Source: Gemmatimonadota bacterium (lineage in GTDB: Bacteria; Gemmatimonadota; Gemmatimonadetes; Longimicrobiales; Gaopeijiaceae). From it: 55,936 nucleotides of DNA. The translations under genes and the position numbers were made by a program. Below the pieces are notes generated by a model. The model saw only the letters and a list, made by a program, of their open reading frames with translations. It searched no databases and was not told where the DNA came from. Location of the stretch: positions 1 through 55,936 of the forward strand of contig JAGWBP010000008.1 of assembly GCA_021295835.1 (NCBI GenBank), given 5' to 3'. Positions within the stretch are counted from its first letter, which is position 1. Each line of letters begins with the position of its first letter. Below are positions 8,437-17,443 of the stretch, one piece after another.

Positions 8437-9321
8437 TCAGCGCTCCTCTGCAAGCTGACGGGAACTTCGCCGCTCCGGCGGTCCAGTTGCCACCAGGAAG
8501 CTGTCAAAGAGCCTCCTCGCAACCGGCCCCACCTGACCGTCGCCGATCGGGCGGCCGTCGACTCGGACGCAGGGCCGCACCTCGGTGGTCGTGCCCGTGA
8601 AGAACACTTCGTCGGCACCGTAGAGCTCCCCCAACCCGATCGACCGCTCCCGGACGGGGATGCCCAGACCGGCGGCCAGCTCGATCACAAAGTCGCGGGT
8701 GATCCCGGGCAGGATGTAGTTCGACTTCGGGGCGGTGGCGAGCTCGCCGCCAAAGACGCAGAAGAGGTTGTTGTGCGACCCCTCCAGCGCGATTCCGTCG
8801 CGCACGAGGATGGCGTCGCTCACGCCCGCCTCGCTGGCGGCCTGCTGCGCGAGACAGTTCGGCAGTAGGGCGATTGCTTTGATCTCGGCAAGGGCCCATC
8901 GCTGGTCCGGAACGGTAATCGCCTCGAACCCCTGCTCCCAGCGCTCGCGCGCGGGCCGCGCGTACGGGCTGGCGAAACCGTAGACGGTGGGCTCGACCGG
9001 GGGGTTTGGGAATGCGTGGCTCCTGGGCGCGACCCCTCGAGTCACCTGCACGTAGATGGACGCCGCAGACGCGCCGTCGAGGCCGTTCTGCACGAGCAAC
9101 TCCCGTTGAATCGGCTCGAGGCTATCCGGGGCGAAGTCGATCCCCACCGCAGCCAGACCGCGCCGGAGGCGCCGCAGATGCTCAGGCCACCGGAAGAGGC
9201 GACCTCCGTACGCCGCCGTGACCTCGTACACACCGTCGCCGAAGAGAAAACCGCGGTCGTCTACCGATACCGTCGCGCGGTCGGCCTGAAGGTACTGGCC
9301 GTTCAGGTAGACGACGCTCAC
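8437..9321 (-). CDS. dat: D-amino-acid transaminase (class IV PLP aminotransferase)
   Basis: 294 residues. It is a fold-type IV aminotransferase with VDDRGFLFGDGVYEV near the N-terminus, the PLP lysine in RWALAEIKAIALLPN (Lys148), and the phosphate-binding EGSHNN region near 180. RSHAFP (about 100-105) is typical of D-alanine transaminases rather than branched-chain or aminodeoxychorismate enzymes. The likely reaction is D-alanine plus 2-oxoglutarate to pyruvate plus D-glutamate, feeding peptidoglycan precursors. The GTG start overlaps the pspA stop (GTGA, 9318-9321), making it the last gene of a ybjN-pspA-dat unit. Confidence 0.85.
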   Translation of the reverse strand: MSVVYLNGQYLQADRATVSVDDRGFLFGDGVYEVTAAYGGRLFRWPEHLRRLRRGLAAVGIDFAPDSLEPIQRELLVQNGLDGASAASIYVQVTRGVAPRSHAFPNPPVEPTVYGFASPYARPARERWEQGFEAITVPDQRWALAEIKAIALLPNCLAQQAASEAGVSDAILVRDGIALEGSHNNLFCVFGGELATAPKSNYILPGITRDFVIELAAGLGIPVRERSIGLGELYGADEVFFTGTTTEVRPCVRVDGRPIGDGQVGPVARRLFDSFLVATGPPERRSSRQLAEER

Positions 9322-10181
9322 TGGCGCGCTCCCGAACCTCCCGTATCCTCGAGTTTCCTGAACTCCTCCAGGAGGCGCGCCTCGCCCAGCTTCGCGTCGT
9401 CCTGGCCCTCCTCGCCTTGCGCTTCGGCGGATTCGGACTCGTCGGAACCCTCCCCGCCCCCGGAGCCCAACTGCCTGGGCTCCTCCTTCGCAGCGGCGGG
9501 GAGCAGCCCCATCTCCGACTTCAGCGCTAGGAGGCGATCGTCGAGGCCGTCGTCGCTGGTTCCCGCTTCAAGGCGCAGGAACTCGCTCTCGACGGTGTCG
9601 CCGGCGATCGCCTCGGTGACCTCGGCCTCGGCGAGCGTCTGGCGCTCCTCGTCCTCGATCTTGTCCGCCATCCGATTGAAGGCGTCGAAGGCGGAGTCGT
9701 CGGAGAGGCCCGACATCGTCTCGTGGATCCGCCGCTGCGCCTGCGCCCGCTTCTGCTTGGCGATCAGCAGATTCCGCTTTCGGCGCGCCTCCTCGATCTT
9801 GTCGTTGAGCTGTCGTAGCGAACCCTTGAGCTTCTCGGTCTCCGCCGCCTGCGCCCGCCACGCCTGGTCAAGCGAGGTGGCACGTTCGTTGTGCTCCTGT
9901 TGGCGTACGAGCGCCTGCTTCGCCAGATCGTCGCGGCCCTGCTGCACGGCCATCACGGCCCGCTTCTCCCAACCGCGCGTCTGCTTGGTCTCGGCGTCGA
10001 GTTGGGCCCGAAGCTTGCGTTCGTCGGCGATCGCCCCGGCGACCTCGCGCTTCGCCGTGGCGAGCTGGTCGCGCATGTCCAGGATGATCTGGTTCAACAT
10101 CTTCTCCGGGTCCTCGGCCCGGTTGATGAGATCGTTGATGTTGGACTTGATCAATGTTCCCAGCTTGCTGAAGATCCCCAT
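9318..10181 (-). CDS. pspA: PspA/IM30-family envelope stress protein
   Basis: 287 residues, starting MGIFSKLGTLIKSNINDLIN, the amphipathic N-terminal helix of PspA/Vipp1 proteins, followed by DPEKMLNQIILDMRDQL and about 180 residues of nearly continuous coiled coil. The C-terminal 60 residues are an acidic Gly/Ser/Glu-rich extension with a final short helix, longer than in E. coli PspA. The family assembles on stressed inner membranes and preserves membrane integrity. It starts two bases after the stop of a YbjN-domain gene and overlaps dat. Confidence 0.9.
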   Translation of the reverse strand: MGIFSKLGTLIKSNINDLINRAEDPEKMLNQIILDMRDQLATAKREVAGAIADERKLRAQLDAETKQTRGWEKRAVMAVQQGRDDLAKQALVRQQEHNERATSLDQAWRAQAAETEKLKGSLRQLNDKIEEARRKRNLLIAKQKRAQAQRRIHETMSGLSDDSAFDAFNRMADKIEDEERQTLAEAEVTEAIAGDTVESEFLRLEAGTSDDGLDDRLLALKSEMGLLPAAAKEEPRQLGSGGGEGSDESESAEAQGEEGQDDAKLGEARLLEEFRKLEDTGGSGARQ

Positions 10182-10183
10182 TG

Positions 10184-10585
10184 CTAGTCGCTCCCCCCTG
10201 CGCCAGCCAGCGCCCGAATTTCGGACAGGTGCGAGGACGCCGCCATCTGGACGCTCTCCAGCGACGCCCGTAGCTCCTCGAAGTCCAGGGTGCCGAGCTG
10301 GAGCGTGTCGGTCAGAATCAGCTCCCTTTCCTCCAGCCCGTATGCTCCGTGCACGACATCGGTGGCGTTTAGCCGCAGCAGCGCCTCGTAGAGGGGGCCT
10401 AGCCCGTCGTTGCCCTCCGGTAGGTCCATCAACTTCATGCGCACCACCAGTACGGGCTCGGAGTGATGCACCACGATCGGCGCGCTTCCGTTCTCCGACC
10501 GGACGAGGAACATGCCCTCGTCCACCTCGTCGAACTCGGCGTCCATCCGAATCAGGAAGCTCTCCAAGTCTTCGCGCGTTATCAA
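10184..10585 (-). CDS. YbjN-domain protein (CesT-like chaperone fold)
   Basis: 133 residues if the TTG at 10583-10585 is the start. That choice puts a strong GGGGAGGAG about eight bases upstream and gives ITREDLESFLIRMDAEFDEV as the N-terminus; the frame stays open upstream to 10705, but that extension is Arg-rich and unlike the family. The body has the YbjN/type III chaperone-like alternation, including PIVVHHSEPVLVVRMKLMDL and LLRLNATDVVHGAYGLE. YbjN proteins are linked to stress and motility phenotypes, with no known enzyme activity. The two-base gap to pspA suggests the two act together at the envelope. Confidence 0.7.
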   Translation of the reverse strand: MITREDLESFLIRMDAEFDEVDEGMFLVRSENGSAPIVVHHSEPVLVVRMKLMDLPEGNDGLGPLYEALLRLNATDVVHGAYGLEERELILTDTLQLGTLDFEELRASLESVQMAASSHLSEIRALAGAGGSD

Positions 10586-10602
10586 TGTACTTCTCCTCCC
10601 CT

Positions 10603-10634
10603 TAGGTCGGTGAGGGCGTAGGTCGGTGAGGGTG
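10603..10634. repeat. Tandem 16-bp direct repeat between divergent genes
   Basis: TAGGTCGGTGAGGGCG is followed directly by TAGGTCGGTGAGGGTG, so 15 of 16 bases match. It lies between the ybjN operon (minus) and the giant LRR gene (plus), just upstream of the ybjN ribosome-binding site. It could be a regulator-binding site or simple slippage. Confidence 0.5.
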
Positions 10635-10699
10635 CATGGAATGCGAACCCGAACGATAGGCCGTGTTCTCCCAACAGACAAGCGCGCCGCCTGGGCGGA

Positions 10700-12007
10700 A
10701 TGCACCCCTCGCCACCGCCTCGCGACGCCTCCTCGCGTCCACAGCCCAGCCGTCTCGGAAAGAAGTGGGCGTTGATCGCGGCCCTTCTAGCTGGCCCGCT
10801 CCTCGTCGAGGCCTGTCAGGAAGACACCCCGGTTGCGCCAGGCGACGAGGGCGCGCCGGGCTTGGCCGCACTGGCGGCAGACGGCGAGGCCAGGGTGGTG
10901 ATCGAGCCCCACTGGCTGACGCTCGACACCATCGGGGTGAGCGACACGCTCGCCGCCACGGTGATCGGTGCCGATGGGGACACGATCGACGACGCGTCGG
11001 TGACGTGGGAGAGCGCCGACACCATGATCGCGAAGGTCGACACGGCGGGAGTGGTCACCTCGGTGGAGTTCGGCAAGACCAAGGTGACGGCGACGTACGA
11101 TTCGGTCACCTCCTACGCCACGGTGGAGGTCGCCAAGCGGCTCACCGACCGCGAGATCCTGGAGATCTTCTACGAAGCCACGGGGGGCGAGGACTGGACC
11201 GAGAACGAAAACTGGCTGAGCGACGAGGACCTTGACGATTGGCATGGGGTGAGCGCGCGGCAGGGTGAGGTGAGCGGACTGTCTCTCGACGACAACAACC
11301 TAGTGGGGACGCTTCCGCCGGAACTGGGCGGACTGGACGAGTTGTTCGGCCTCGTTCTCCGGTACAACGAGCTTTCGGGCCCGATTCCGGCCGAACTCTC
11401 GAAGTTCCGGCGCCTTCGCGACATGTTCGTGTCCGGCAACGCCGGGATCACCGGCAGGCTGCCCCCCGAACTGGGGTATGCGGGGGGCCTCGAGTACCTG
11501 TCCGTGGACGATACGGACCTCTCCGGTCCTGTGCCCCTGACCTTCGCCAACCTGGAGCTGACCCGTTTCTACTTCGACAGGGAAGGCGTGTGCATCCCCG
11601 CCGCGCTCGAAGAGTGGGTGGACTCGATTCCGCAGACGGAAGACGACTACCAGCTCTGTACCGACCAGATCGTCATCGATCCGCCTTCGCTGTACCTGGA
11701 GGTGCATTCGCTCGGCGACACCGCCAGGCTCACGGCTGCGGTCATCGACGCGGAAGGGGATACGGTTCCGGACGCCGAAATCGCCTGGTCGAGCGGCGAC
11801 ACGGCAATCGCCACCGTCGATTCCACGGGGCTGGTCGCCACGGTCGACTACGGCACCACCGAGATCACGGCCACCTCGGATTCGCTCGCCGACACGGCCC
11901 GGGTGGAGATCGTCTTCAAGCTCAGCAACCGGCAGGTCCTCGACAGCCTCTACCGGGCTACCGGCGGCGAGAACTGGACGGACACCACCAACTGGCTGAG
12001 CGACTAA
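10700..12007 (+). CDS. 5' part of giant Ig-like/LRR/metalloprotease lipoprotein, ended by in-frame TAA
   Basis: 435 residues. Residues 1-39 are a lipoprotein signal peptide ending GPLLVEAC (Cys39). A bacterial Ig-like (BIG2) domain follows at about 60-145, with motifs VTWESADTMIAKVDTAG and YDSVTSYATVEV. An LRR module comes next at about 150-300, opening GGEDWTENENWLSDEDLDDW, then a second BIG2 and the start of a second LRR module. The frame stops at TAA 12005-12007 after TTNWLSD. In the paralogous modules the next codons read LSDEPLSEW, with GAA at this place (for example at 12787-12789), so a single G-to-T change makes the stop. The same frame then continues to 17410. As read, this half would give a secreted protein without protease; the gene is probably a pseudogene or carries a sequence error. 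Confidence 0.75.
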   Translation: MHPSPPPRDASSRPQPSRLGKKWALIAALLAGPLLVEACQEDTPVAPGDEGAPGLAALAADGEARVVIEPHWLTLDTIGVSDTLAATVIGADGDTIDDASVTWESADTMIAKVDTAGVVTSVEFGKTKVTATYDSVTSYATVEVAKRLTDREILEIFYEATGGEDWTENENWLSDEDLDDWHGVSARQGEVSGLSLDDNNLVGTLPPELGGLDELFGLVLRYNELSGPIPAELSKFRRLRDMFVSGNAGITGRLPPELGYAGGLEYLSVDDTDLSGPVPLTFANLELTRFYFDREGVCIPAALEEWVDSIPQTEDDYQLCTDQIVIDPPSLYLEVHSLGDTARLTAAVIDAEGDTVPDAEIAWSSGDTAIATVDSTGLVATVDYGTTEITATSDSLADTARVEIVFKLSNRQVLDSLYRATGGENWTDTTNWLSD

Positions 12008-12058
12008 CCGCTCTCGGAGTGGTACGGGGTCGAGACCAGCGATTCGTCGGGGGAGGTC

Positions 12059-15000
12059 GTGGGGCTGTCGCTCGGCGGCAACAACCTGACTGGGGCGATC
12101 CCGGATGTGCTGGCGGAGCTGGACAGCCTGGTCACCCTCGACCTGAGCGGGAATGGGCTCGGAGGGAGGATTCCGTGGGATCTGCGGGAACTGCGGCGGC
12201 TTCGGGATCTGCTCCTGAACGGCAACGCGCTCGAGGGTCTCCTGCCGCGGAGCCTAGGATACATGGCCGGACTCCGGTACCTCGACATCCGCGACAACAA
12301 GCTGAGCGGAGTGGTCCCACGCGAATTCTCCCGGCTCGAGCTGGACACCCTCTACGCCGCCGGCTCCGGCGTGTGCGTCCCGCCCTCGCTGGGCGAATGG
12401 CTCGACGCGATCGAGCAGACGGACAGTGCGGCGCGCTGCGTGGCCTCCATCACCATCGAGGTCACCGACCTGCCTTCGCTGAAGTTCTATGCCGCCGGCG
12501 AGACGGGCACCCTTGCCGCTACCTACGTGAGCGCCGAGGGCGACACCACGCCCGAGGTGTCCGCGACCTGGTCGAGCGGAGACACGGCCGTCGTGTCGGT
12601 GAGCGCGGCGGGGAGGGTGACCGCGGTCGGCTCCGGCAAGACGGAGATCACCGCCACCTACGACTCCATCGCCGGGACGATCGCCGCGGCGGTGGAGCTG
12701 CCGGAAAACGATCGCGACGTCCTGGAGATTCTCTACGACCGTGCGCGCGGGGACGGCTGGACCGACGCGACCAATTGGCTGAGCGACGAACCGCTCTCCG
12801 AGTGGGCCGGAGTAGAGACCGACGACAGCGGCCGGGTCGTGAAGCTGAGCCTGGGCGACAACAACGTACGAGGGCCGCTTCACTCGTCCATCGGACTCCT
12901 GGACAGGCTGGTCACCCTCGACCTGAGCCGGAACTGGATTTCCGGCCCGATCCTGGCCGAGGTGGGCGACCTTGCCCTGCTGCGCGACCTCACGCTGAGC
13001 GTCAACGGGTTTGTCGGCGGGCTTCCCTCAGTACTTGGGACACTCGACAGCCTCCGGAACGTCGGCGTGGCGGCGACGAGCCTGTCCGGCATGGTGCCCG
13101 CCTCCTTCGAAGACCTCGAACTCGAGAGCTTCCTGGTCAGAGGAACCGATCTGTGCCTGCCCCCCTCGCTCGCCGAGTGGCTGGACTCGATCGAGGAGAC
13201 CGACGATCCGCCCGAGTGCGCGAGCTGGGTCCTGGTCGAGCCCGGGTCGCTCACCTTCGATGCGAGCGGCGACACGGCCACGCTCTCGGCGACCGTGATC
13301 GATGCGGAGGGAGATGTCGTGGAGGATGCGGAGGTGACCTGGAAGAGCGGCGACACGAGGGTCGCGAGGGTGAACACGGCGGGGCTAGTGACGGCGCGCG
13401 CCAGCGGCGTGACCTACGTGACCGCCACCTACGACTCGGTGACCTCCGCTGCGGCCGAGGTGGCGGTCAAGCTGTCCGGCGGCGACCGGGTCGCGCTCGA
13501 GGCCTTCTACCGGGCGATGGGCGGGGACGACTGGACGGACAACACCAACTGGCTGAGCGACGAGCCGCTCGGGGCATGGTACGGGGTCGACACACACGAG
13601 AACGGCCGGGTCCAGTATCTGGAATTGCGAGCCAACAACCTGACCGGCGAGATCCCGGCAGCGATCGGGCTGCTGGACAGCCTGTTCAGCTTCAGGTTGC
13701 GCGACACCACCGTTACCGGCCCAATCCCAGCGGCGATCGGACGGCTGCAACATCTTCGCAGCCTGAACCTTCGTAGGACCGGATTGGAGGGTGCCCTGCC
13801 CCCCGAAATGGGCAACATGACGGGGCTTGAGTACTTGAGCCTGGAGCACACCGGACTCTCGGGGCCCCTGCCCGAGACCTTCGCCAATCTCACCGTCAAC
13901 CAGTTCTACCACTCGGGAACCGGCCTGTGCGTGCCGCGTTCCCTAATGGAGTGGTACGAGTCGACCGGAAACACCGATCCCCTCCCCTGCATCCCGGAAA
14001 CCTCGGACCGGGAGGTGCTCGACAGCCTCTACAACAAGACCGGCGGCGAGCACTGGAGCAGAAAGGACAATTGGCTGACGGACAAGAGCCTGAACACATG
14101 GGAGGGCATCGTCACCGACGAAGAGGGCTACGTCACCGAAATCTTCCTCCCGTGGAACAACATCACCGGCAACATCCCGCCGGAGCTGGGCAACCTTAGC
14201 CGCCTCGAGGTGCTGGTTGTATACGGCAACAACCTGACGGGACGGATTCCGCCGGAACTCGGCAAGCTGAGCACCGTTCGGTACCTGGCGCTGTCCAGCA
14301 ACAAACTGGAGGGCTCGATCCCGCCCGAGATCGGCGGCATGGTGAGCGTCGACACGATGTTCCTCTCCTGGAACAATCTCTCCGGCCCGATCCCGCCCGA
14401 ACTGGGCAACCTCGAAAACCTCGAGTTGCTGTGGCTCTTCCAGAACCGGTTGAGCGGTCCGCTGCCGCCGGAGTTCGGGAAGCTGAAGAAGCTGAAGATC
14501 GCCTGGCTGTCGAGCAACAAGTTCGAGGGACCGCTGCCGCCGGAGCTTGGCGACATGACGTCGCTCCAGGACCTCACTCTCTCAAAAAACGAGATAACCG
14601 GCTCGCTTCCGCCCGAGCTCGGCAAGCTTCAAAACCTGGTGTATCTCGGGATCCCCGACAACAAGTTGACAGGACCCATACCCCCCGAACTCGGAAACAT
14701 GGCCTCACTCACGACGATGGTCCTGATGAGGAATCAGTTGTCGGGGAGCATTCCGCCCGAACTGGGCAAGCTGGCCAACCTGGAATGGATGTCGCTCTTC
14801 AACAACGAGTTGACCGGGCCGATACCTGCGGAACTGGGCGACCTTTCCAAGCTGAAGCAGTTGTCGATCGGCACCAACGAGCTCACCGGTTCCATACCGG
14901 CCGAGCTCGGCAATCTGTCCGCGCTGGAAGCCCTGTACTTTCCTCGCACCAGTCTCAGCGGGCCAATCCCCCCGGAACTCGGCGACCTCTCGTCGCTGAC

Positions 15001-17410
15001 GGTTCTGTGGCTCTTCCGAAGCAACCTGTCGGGAGCGATTCCCGCCGAGCTCGGCAACCTCTCCGCGCTGGAGGACCTGAATCTGGGCGACAACCGGCTC
15101 ACGGGATCCATACCGCCCGAGCTCGGGCAACTGTCCTCGCTCGAGTACCTGAGTGCCCGGAACAACAGCCTCAGCGGCCCCATACCGCCGGAACTCGGCC
15201 AACTGACCTCGCTTGTCAACATCGGACTCAACGACAACGACCTCTCTGGCGAGCTTCCACCCGAGCTCGGTGATCTCGCCAGCCTGGAGACCTTCAATGT
15301 CAACGACAACCCCGATCTCGATGGTCTGATGCCCAGGAGCATGATGCGTCTCCCCCTCGGATTCCTCGACATCTCCGGCACCTGGATATGTCCGCCTCTC
15401 GACGACGAGTTCCAGAAGTGGCTGGACGGCATTCCGAGAGCCTACGGCCTCCTGTGTCCCTCCACCGTGACCGAGCGGTTCGTGCTGATGGAGCTCTACG
15501 ACAGCACGGGTGGGGATTCCTGGACCGACAACGACGGCTGGGACAGCGACGCCGAGCTGGACGACTGGTACGGCGTGACCGTGGAGGACTCGCTCGTGCG
15601 AGAACTCAGGCTGCCCGACAACGGTCTGGAGGGGCCGCTGCCGCCCGCGCTCGGCAGCCTGCTGGGACTGGAGACCCTCGACCTCGCCGACAACGACCTG
15701 ACCGGGGGGATCGTCACCGAGATCACGTCCGTGGACCCGCTGGACACGATCCGGGTCAGCGACAACGAGGAGATGGAGGGGCCGCTCCCCTTCCGCATGG
15801 TCGCCCTGGAGAACCTCAGGGCGCTCGAGTACGAGGACACCGACATGTGCGCCTCGCCGGCGCCCACCTTCCAGGAATGGATCGACTCGCTCGACGTGGC
15901 GAAGGGCGCCACCTGCGACAACCCGGACTCGGTCAGGCTGTCGCTGCCGGTCGTCTACCTCAACCAGGCCATCCAGAGGACCGAGGGCGACGTCCCGCTC
16001 ATCTCGGATCGCGAGGCACTGCTCAGGGTCTTCCTGGTCGGCGACCAGGAGAACGCCTTCTTCGAGCCCGAGGTCGTCGCCACCTTCACGCGCGACGGCG
16101 AGGAGGTCCACCGCGTGGTGATTCCGAGCGACCAGGACCGGGTGCCCACCTCCGCGGACGAGAGCAGCCTCCTCTGGTCGTACGATACGGTGATCCCCGC
16201 CAGGTACATCAGGGACGACACCGAGTTCGTGATCGTGGCCGACTCCGCCGAGGTGATCCCGCGCGCCGAGGGCAGCAAGACGCGCTTCCCGGAGACCGGC
16301 TCTCATGCACTCGATGTGATCGAGGTCCCGCCCTTCGAGCTGACGGTGGTGCCGGTGCTCTACGCGGACGAACCCGATTCGTCGATCTTCGAGTGGACCG
16401 ACAGCGTCGACGACGACAGCCACCACGTGGGTCTGTTCAAGTATTCGTTTCCCTTCGGCGAGTTCACCGCGACCTCCTGGGACACCGCCTACGTCACCTC
16501 CCTGGACCTGACCGTGGAGGAGAACACCTGGCCTGCGCTCCTCGAGGTGGAGAAGGTGTACAAGTCTGCGGAGGCCACGGGCTACTGGTACGCCGTGGCG
16601 GACAGCGACGAGGGCTACGTGCGCGGCATCGCGCGCCTGAACGGACTGGTGAGCTTCGGCAAGCCCTGGGACACCGAGCTCGCACACGAGGTGGGCCATA
16701 CCCTCGACCTGCTGCACGCCCCGTGCGGGGGCGCGCTCGGTACCGACCCCGACTTCCCCTACGACAACGGGAGCGTCGGGGTCTGGGGGTACGACTTCCG
16801 CGACGGCTCGCTGGTGTCGCCGCACAGACGCCGCGACATCATGGGGTACTGCTACGAACTCGGCTGGCTGAGCGACTACTACTTCGAGAAGGTCATTGAC
16901 GTACGGGAGAACAAGGTCGAGGACTGGACGAACGAAGGACTGCCCGGCGCCGGGCGGAAGGGCGAGATGCTGGTGCTGTGGGGAGGGGTGCTGAACGGCG
17001 AGCTGCGCATCGAGCCGGTGCACCGGATGTACACGACCCCGACGCTGCCCCGGGAGACCGGCCCCTACACCCTGGAGGGGATCACGAGCGGGGGCGGTGT
17101 CGAGTTCTCCCTGTCGTTCACGCCGGGCGAGGATGTGGACGGCAACAAGTACTTCCTCTTCACGATCCCCATCGAGGACGACTGGGAGGACACGCTGGAG
17201 CGGATCACGCTGACGGGGCCCGAGGGGGAAGTGACGGTGGACGACAACGACCCGCGCTCGCTCACGGTCGTGACCGATCCCGCCACGGGCCTGATCCGGG
17301 CGATCCTGCGCGACTGGAACCGGGCGCTGCCGGGCGCGCTGGGCAATACGGACGGGCTCGAGGTGGTGACGACGAGGGGACTCCAGGAGGCGGTCACGCT
17401 GCGGAGATGA
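12059..17410 (+). CDS. 3' part of giant Ig-like/LRR/metalloprotease gene (same frame as 10700 gene)
   Basis: 1,783 residues from a GTG, in the same frame as the upstream part; the coding signal really begins right after the TAA at 12005-12007. It holds the rest of LRR module 2, two more BIG2-LRR modules (to about 14,000), a run of some sixteen to twenty 24-residue plant-type LRRs (consensus LxxLxLxxNxLxGxIPxELG, 14,100-15,350), one more LRR cap with GGDSWTDNDGWDSD, then the protease domain. In full-length numbering from 10700, HEVGHTLDLLH starts at residue 1996 and the DIMGYC Met is 2048, the same spacing as in the 2848-5415 paralogue. Read on its own it lacks a signal peptide. Without the stop the whole protein would be about 2,236 residues. 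Confidence 0.75.
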   Translation: MGLSLGGNNLTGAIPDVLAELDSLVTLDLSGNGLGGRIPWDLRELRRLRDLLLNGNALEGLLPRSLGYMAGLRYLDIRDNKLSGVVPREFSRLELDTLYAAGSGVCVPPSLGEWLDAIEQTDSAARCVASITIEVTDLPSLKFYAAGETGTLAATYVSAEGDTTPEVSATWSSGDTAVVSVSAAGRVTAVGSGKTEITATYDSIAGTIAAAVELPENDRDVLEILYDRARGDGWTDATNWLSDEPLSEWAGVETDDSGRVVKLSLGDNNVRGPLHSSIGLLDRLVTLDLSRNWISGPILAEVGDLALLRDLTLSVNGFVGGLPSVLGTLDSLRNVGVAATSLSGMVPASFEDLELESFLVRGTDLCLPPSLAEWLDSIEETDDPPECASWVLVEPGSLTFDASGDTATLSATVIDAEGDVVEDAEVTWKSGDTRVARVNTAGLVTARASGVTYVTATYDSVTSAAAEVAVKLSGGDRVALEAFYRAMGGDDWTDNTNWLSDEPLGAWYGVDTHENGRVQYLELRANNLTGEIPAAIGLLDSLFSFRLRDTTVTGPIPAAIGRLQHLRSLNLRRTGLEGALPPEMGNMTGLEYLSLEHTGLSGPLPETFANLTVNQFYHSGTGLCVPRSLMEWYESTGNTDPLPCIPETSDREVLDSLYNKTGGEHWSRKDNWLTDKSLNTWEGIVTDEEGYVTEIFLPWNNITGNIPPELGNLSRLEVLVVYGNNLTGRIPPELGKLSTVRYLALSSNKLEGSIPPEIGGMVSVDTMFLSWNNLSGPIPPELGNLENLELLWLFQNRLSGPLPPEFGKLKKLKIAWLSSNKFEGPLPPELGDMTSLQDLTLSKNEITGSLPPELGKLQNLVYLGIPDNKLTGPIPPELGNMASLTTMVLMRNQLSGSIPPELGKLANLEWMSLFNNELTGPIPAELGDLSKLKQLSIGTNELTGSIPAELGNLSALEALYFPRTSLSGPIPPELGDLSSLTVLWLFRSNLSGAIPAELGNLSALEDLNLGDNRLTGSIPPELGQLSSLEYLSARNNSLSGPIPPELGQLTSLVNIGLNDNDLSGELPPELGDLASLETFNVNDNPDLDGLMPRSMMRLPLGFLDISGTWICPPLDDEFQKWLDGIPRAYGLLCPSTVTERFVLMELYDSTGGDSWTDNDGWDSDAELDDWYGVTVEDSLVRELRLPDNGLEGPLPPALGSLLGLETLDLADNDLTGGIVTEITSVDPLDTIRVSDNEEMEGPLPFRMVALENLRALEYEDTDMCASPAPTFQEWIDSLDVAKGATCDNPDSVRLSLPVVYLNQAIQRTEGDVPLISDREALLRVFLVGDQENAFFEPEVVATFTRDGEEVHRVVIPSDQDRVPTSADESSLLWSYDTVIPARYIRDDTEFVIVADSAEVIPRAEGSKTRFPETGSHALDVIEVPPFELTVVPVLYADEPDSSIFEWTDSVDDDSHHVGLFKYSFPFGEFTATSWDTAYVTSLDLTVEENTWPALLEVEKVYKSAEATGYWYAVADSDEGYVRGIARLNGLVSFGKPWDTELAHEVGHTLDLLHAPCGGALGTDPDFPYDNGSVGVWGYDFRDGSLVSPHRRRDIMGYCYELGWLSDYYFEKVIDVRENKVEDWTNEGLPGAGRKGEMLVLWGGVLNGELRIEPVHRMYTTPTLPRETGPYTLEGITSGGGVEFSLSFTPGEDVDGNKYFLFTIPIEDDWEDTLERITLTGPEGEVTVDDNDPRSLTVVTDPATGLIRAILRDWNRALPGALGNTDGLEVVTTRGLQEAVTLRR

Positions 17411-17443
17411 GGCCCAAGGCCATGAATGGTGGCCTCGGAGAGC

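Noticed and set aside
14705..17023. A 772-residue minus-strand frame opposite the giant LRR gene
   Set aside because: Its composition mirrors the LRR/protease coding strand and it has no recognisable domain; the plus-strand frame carries clear LRR and zinc-site motifs.
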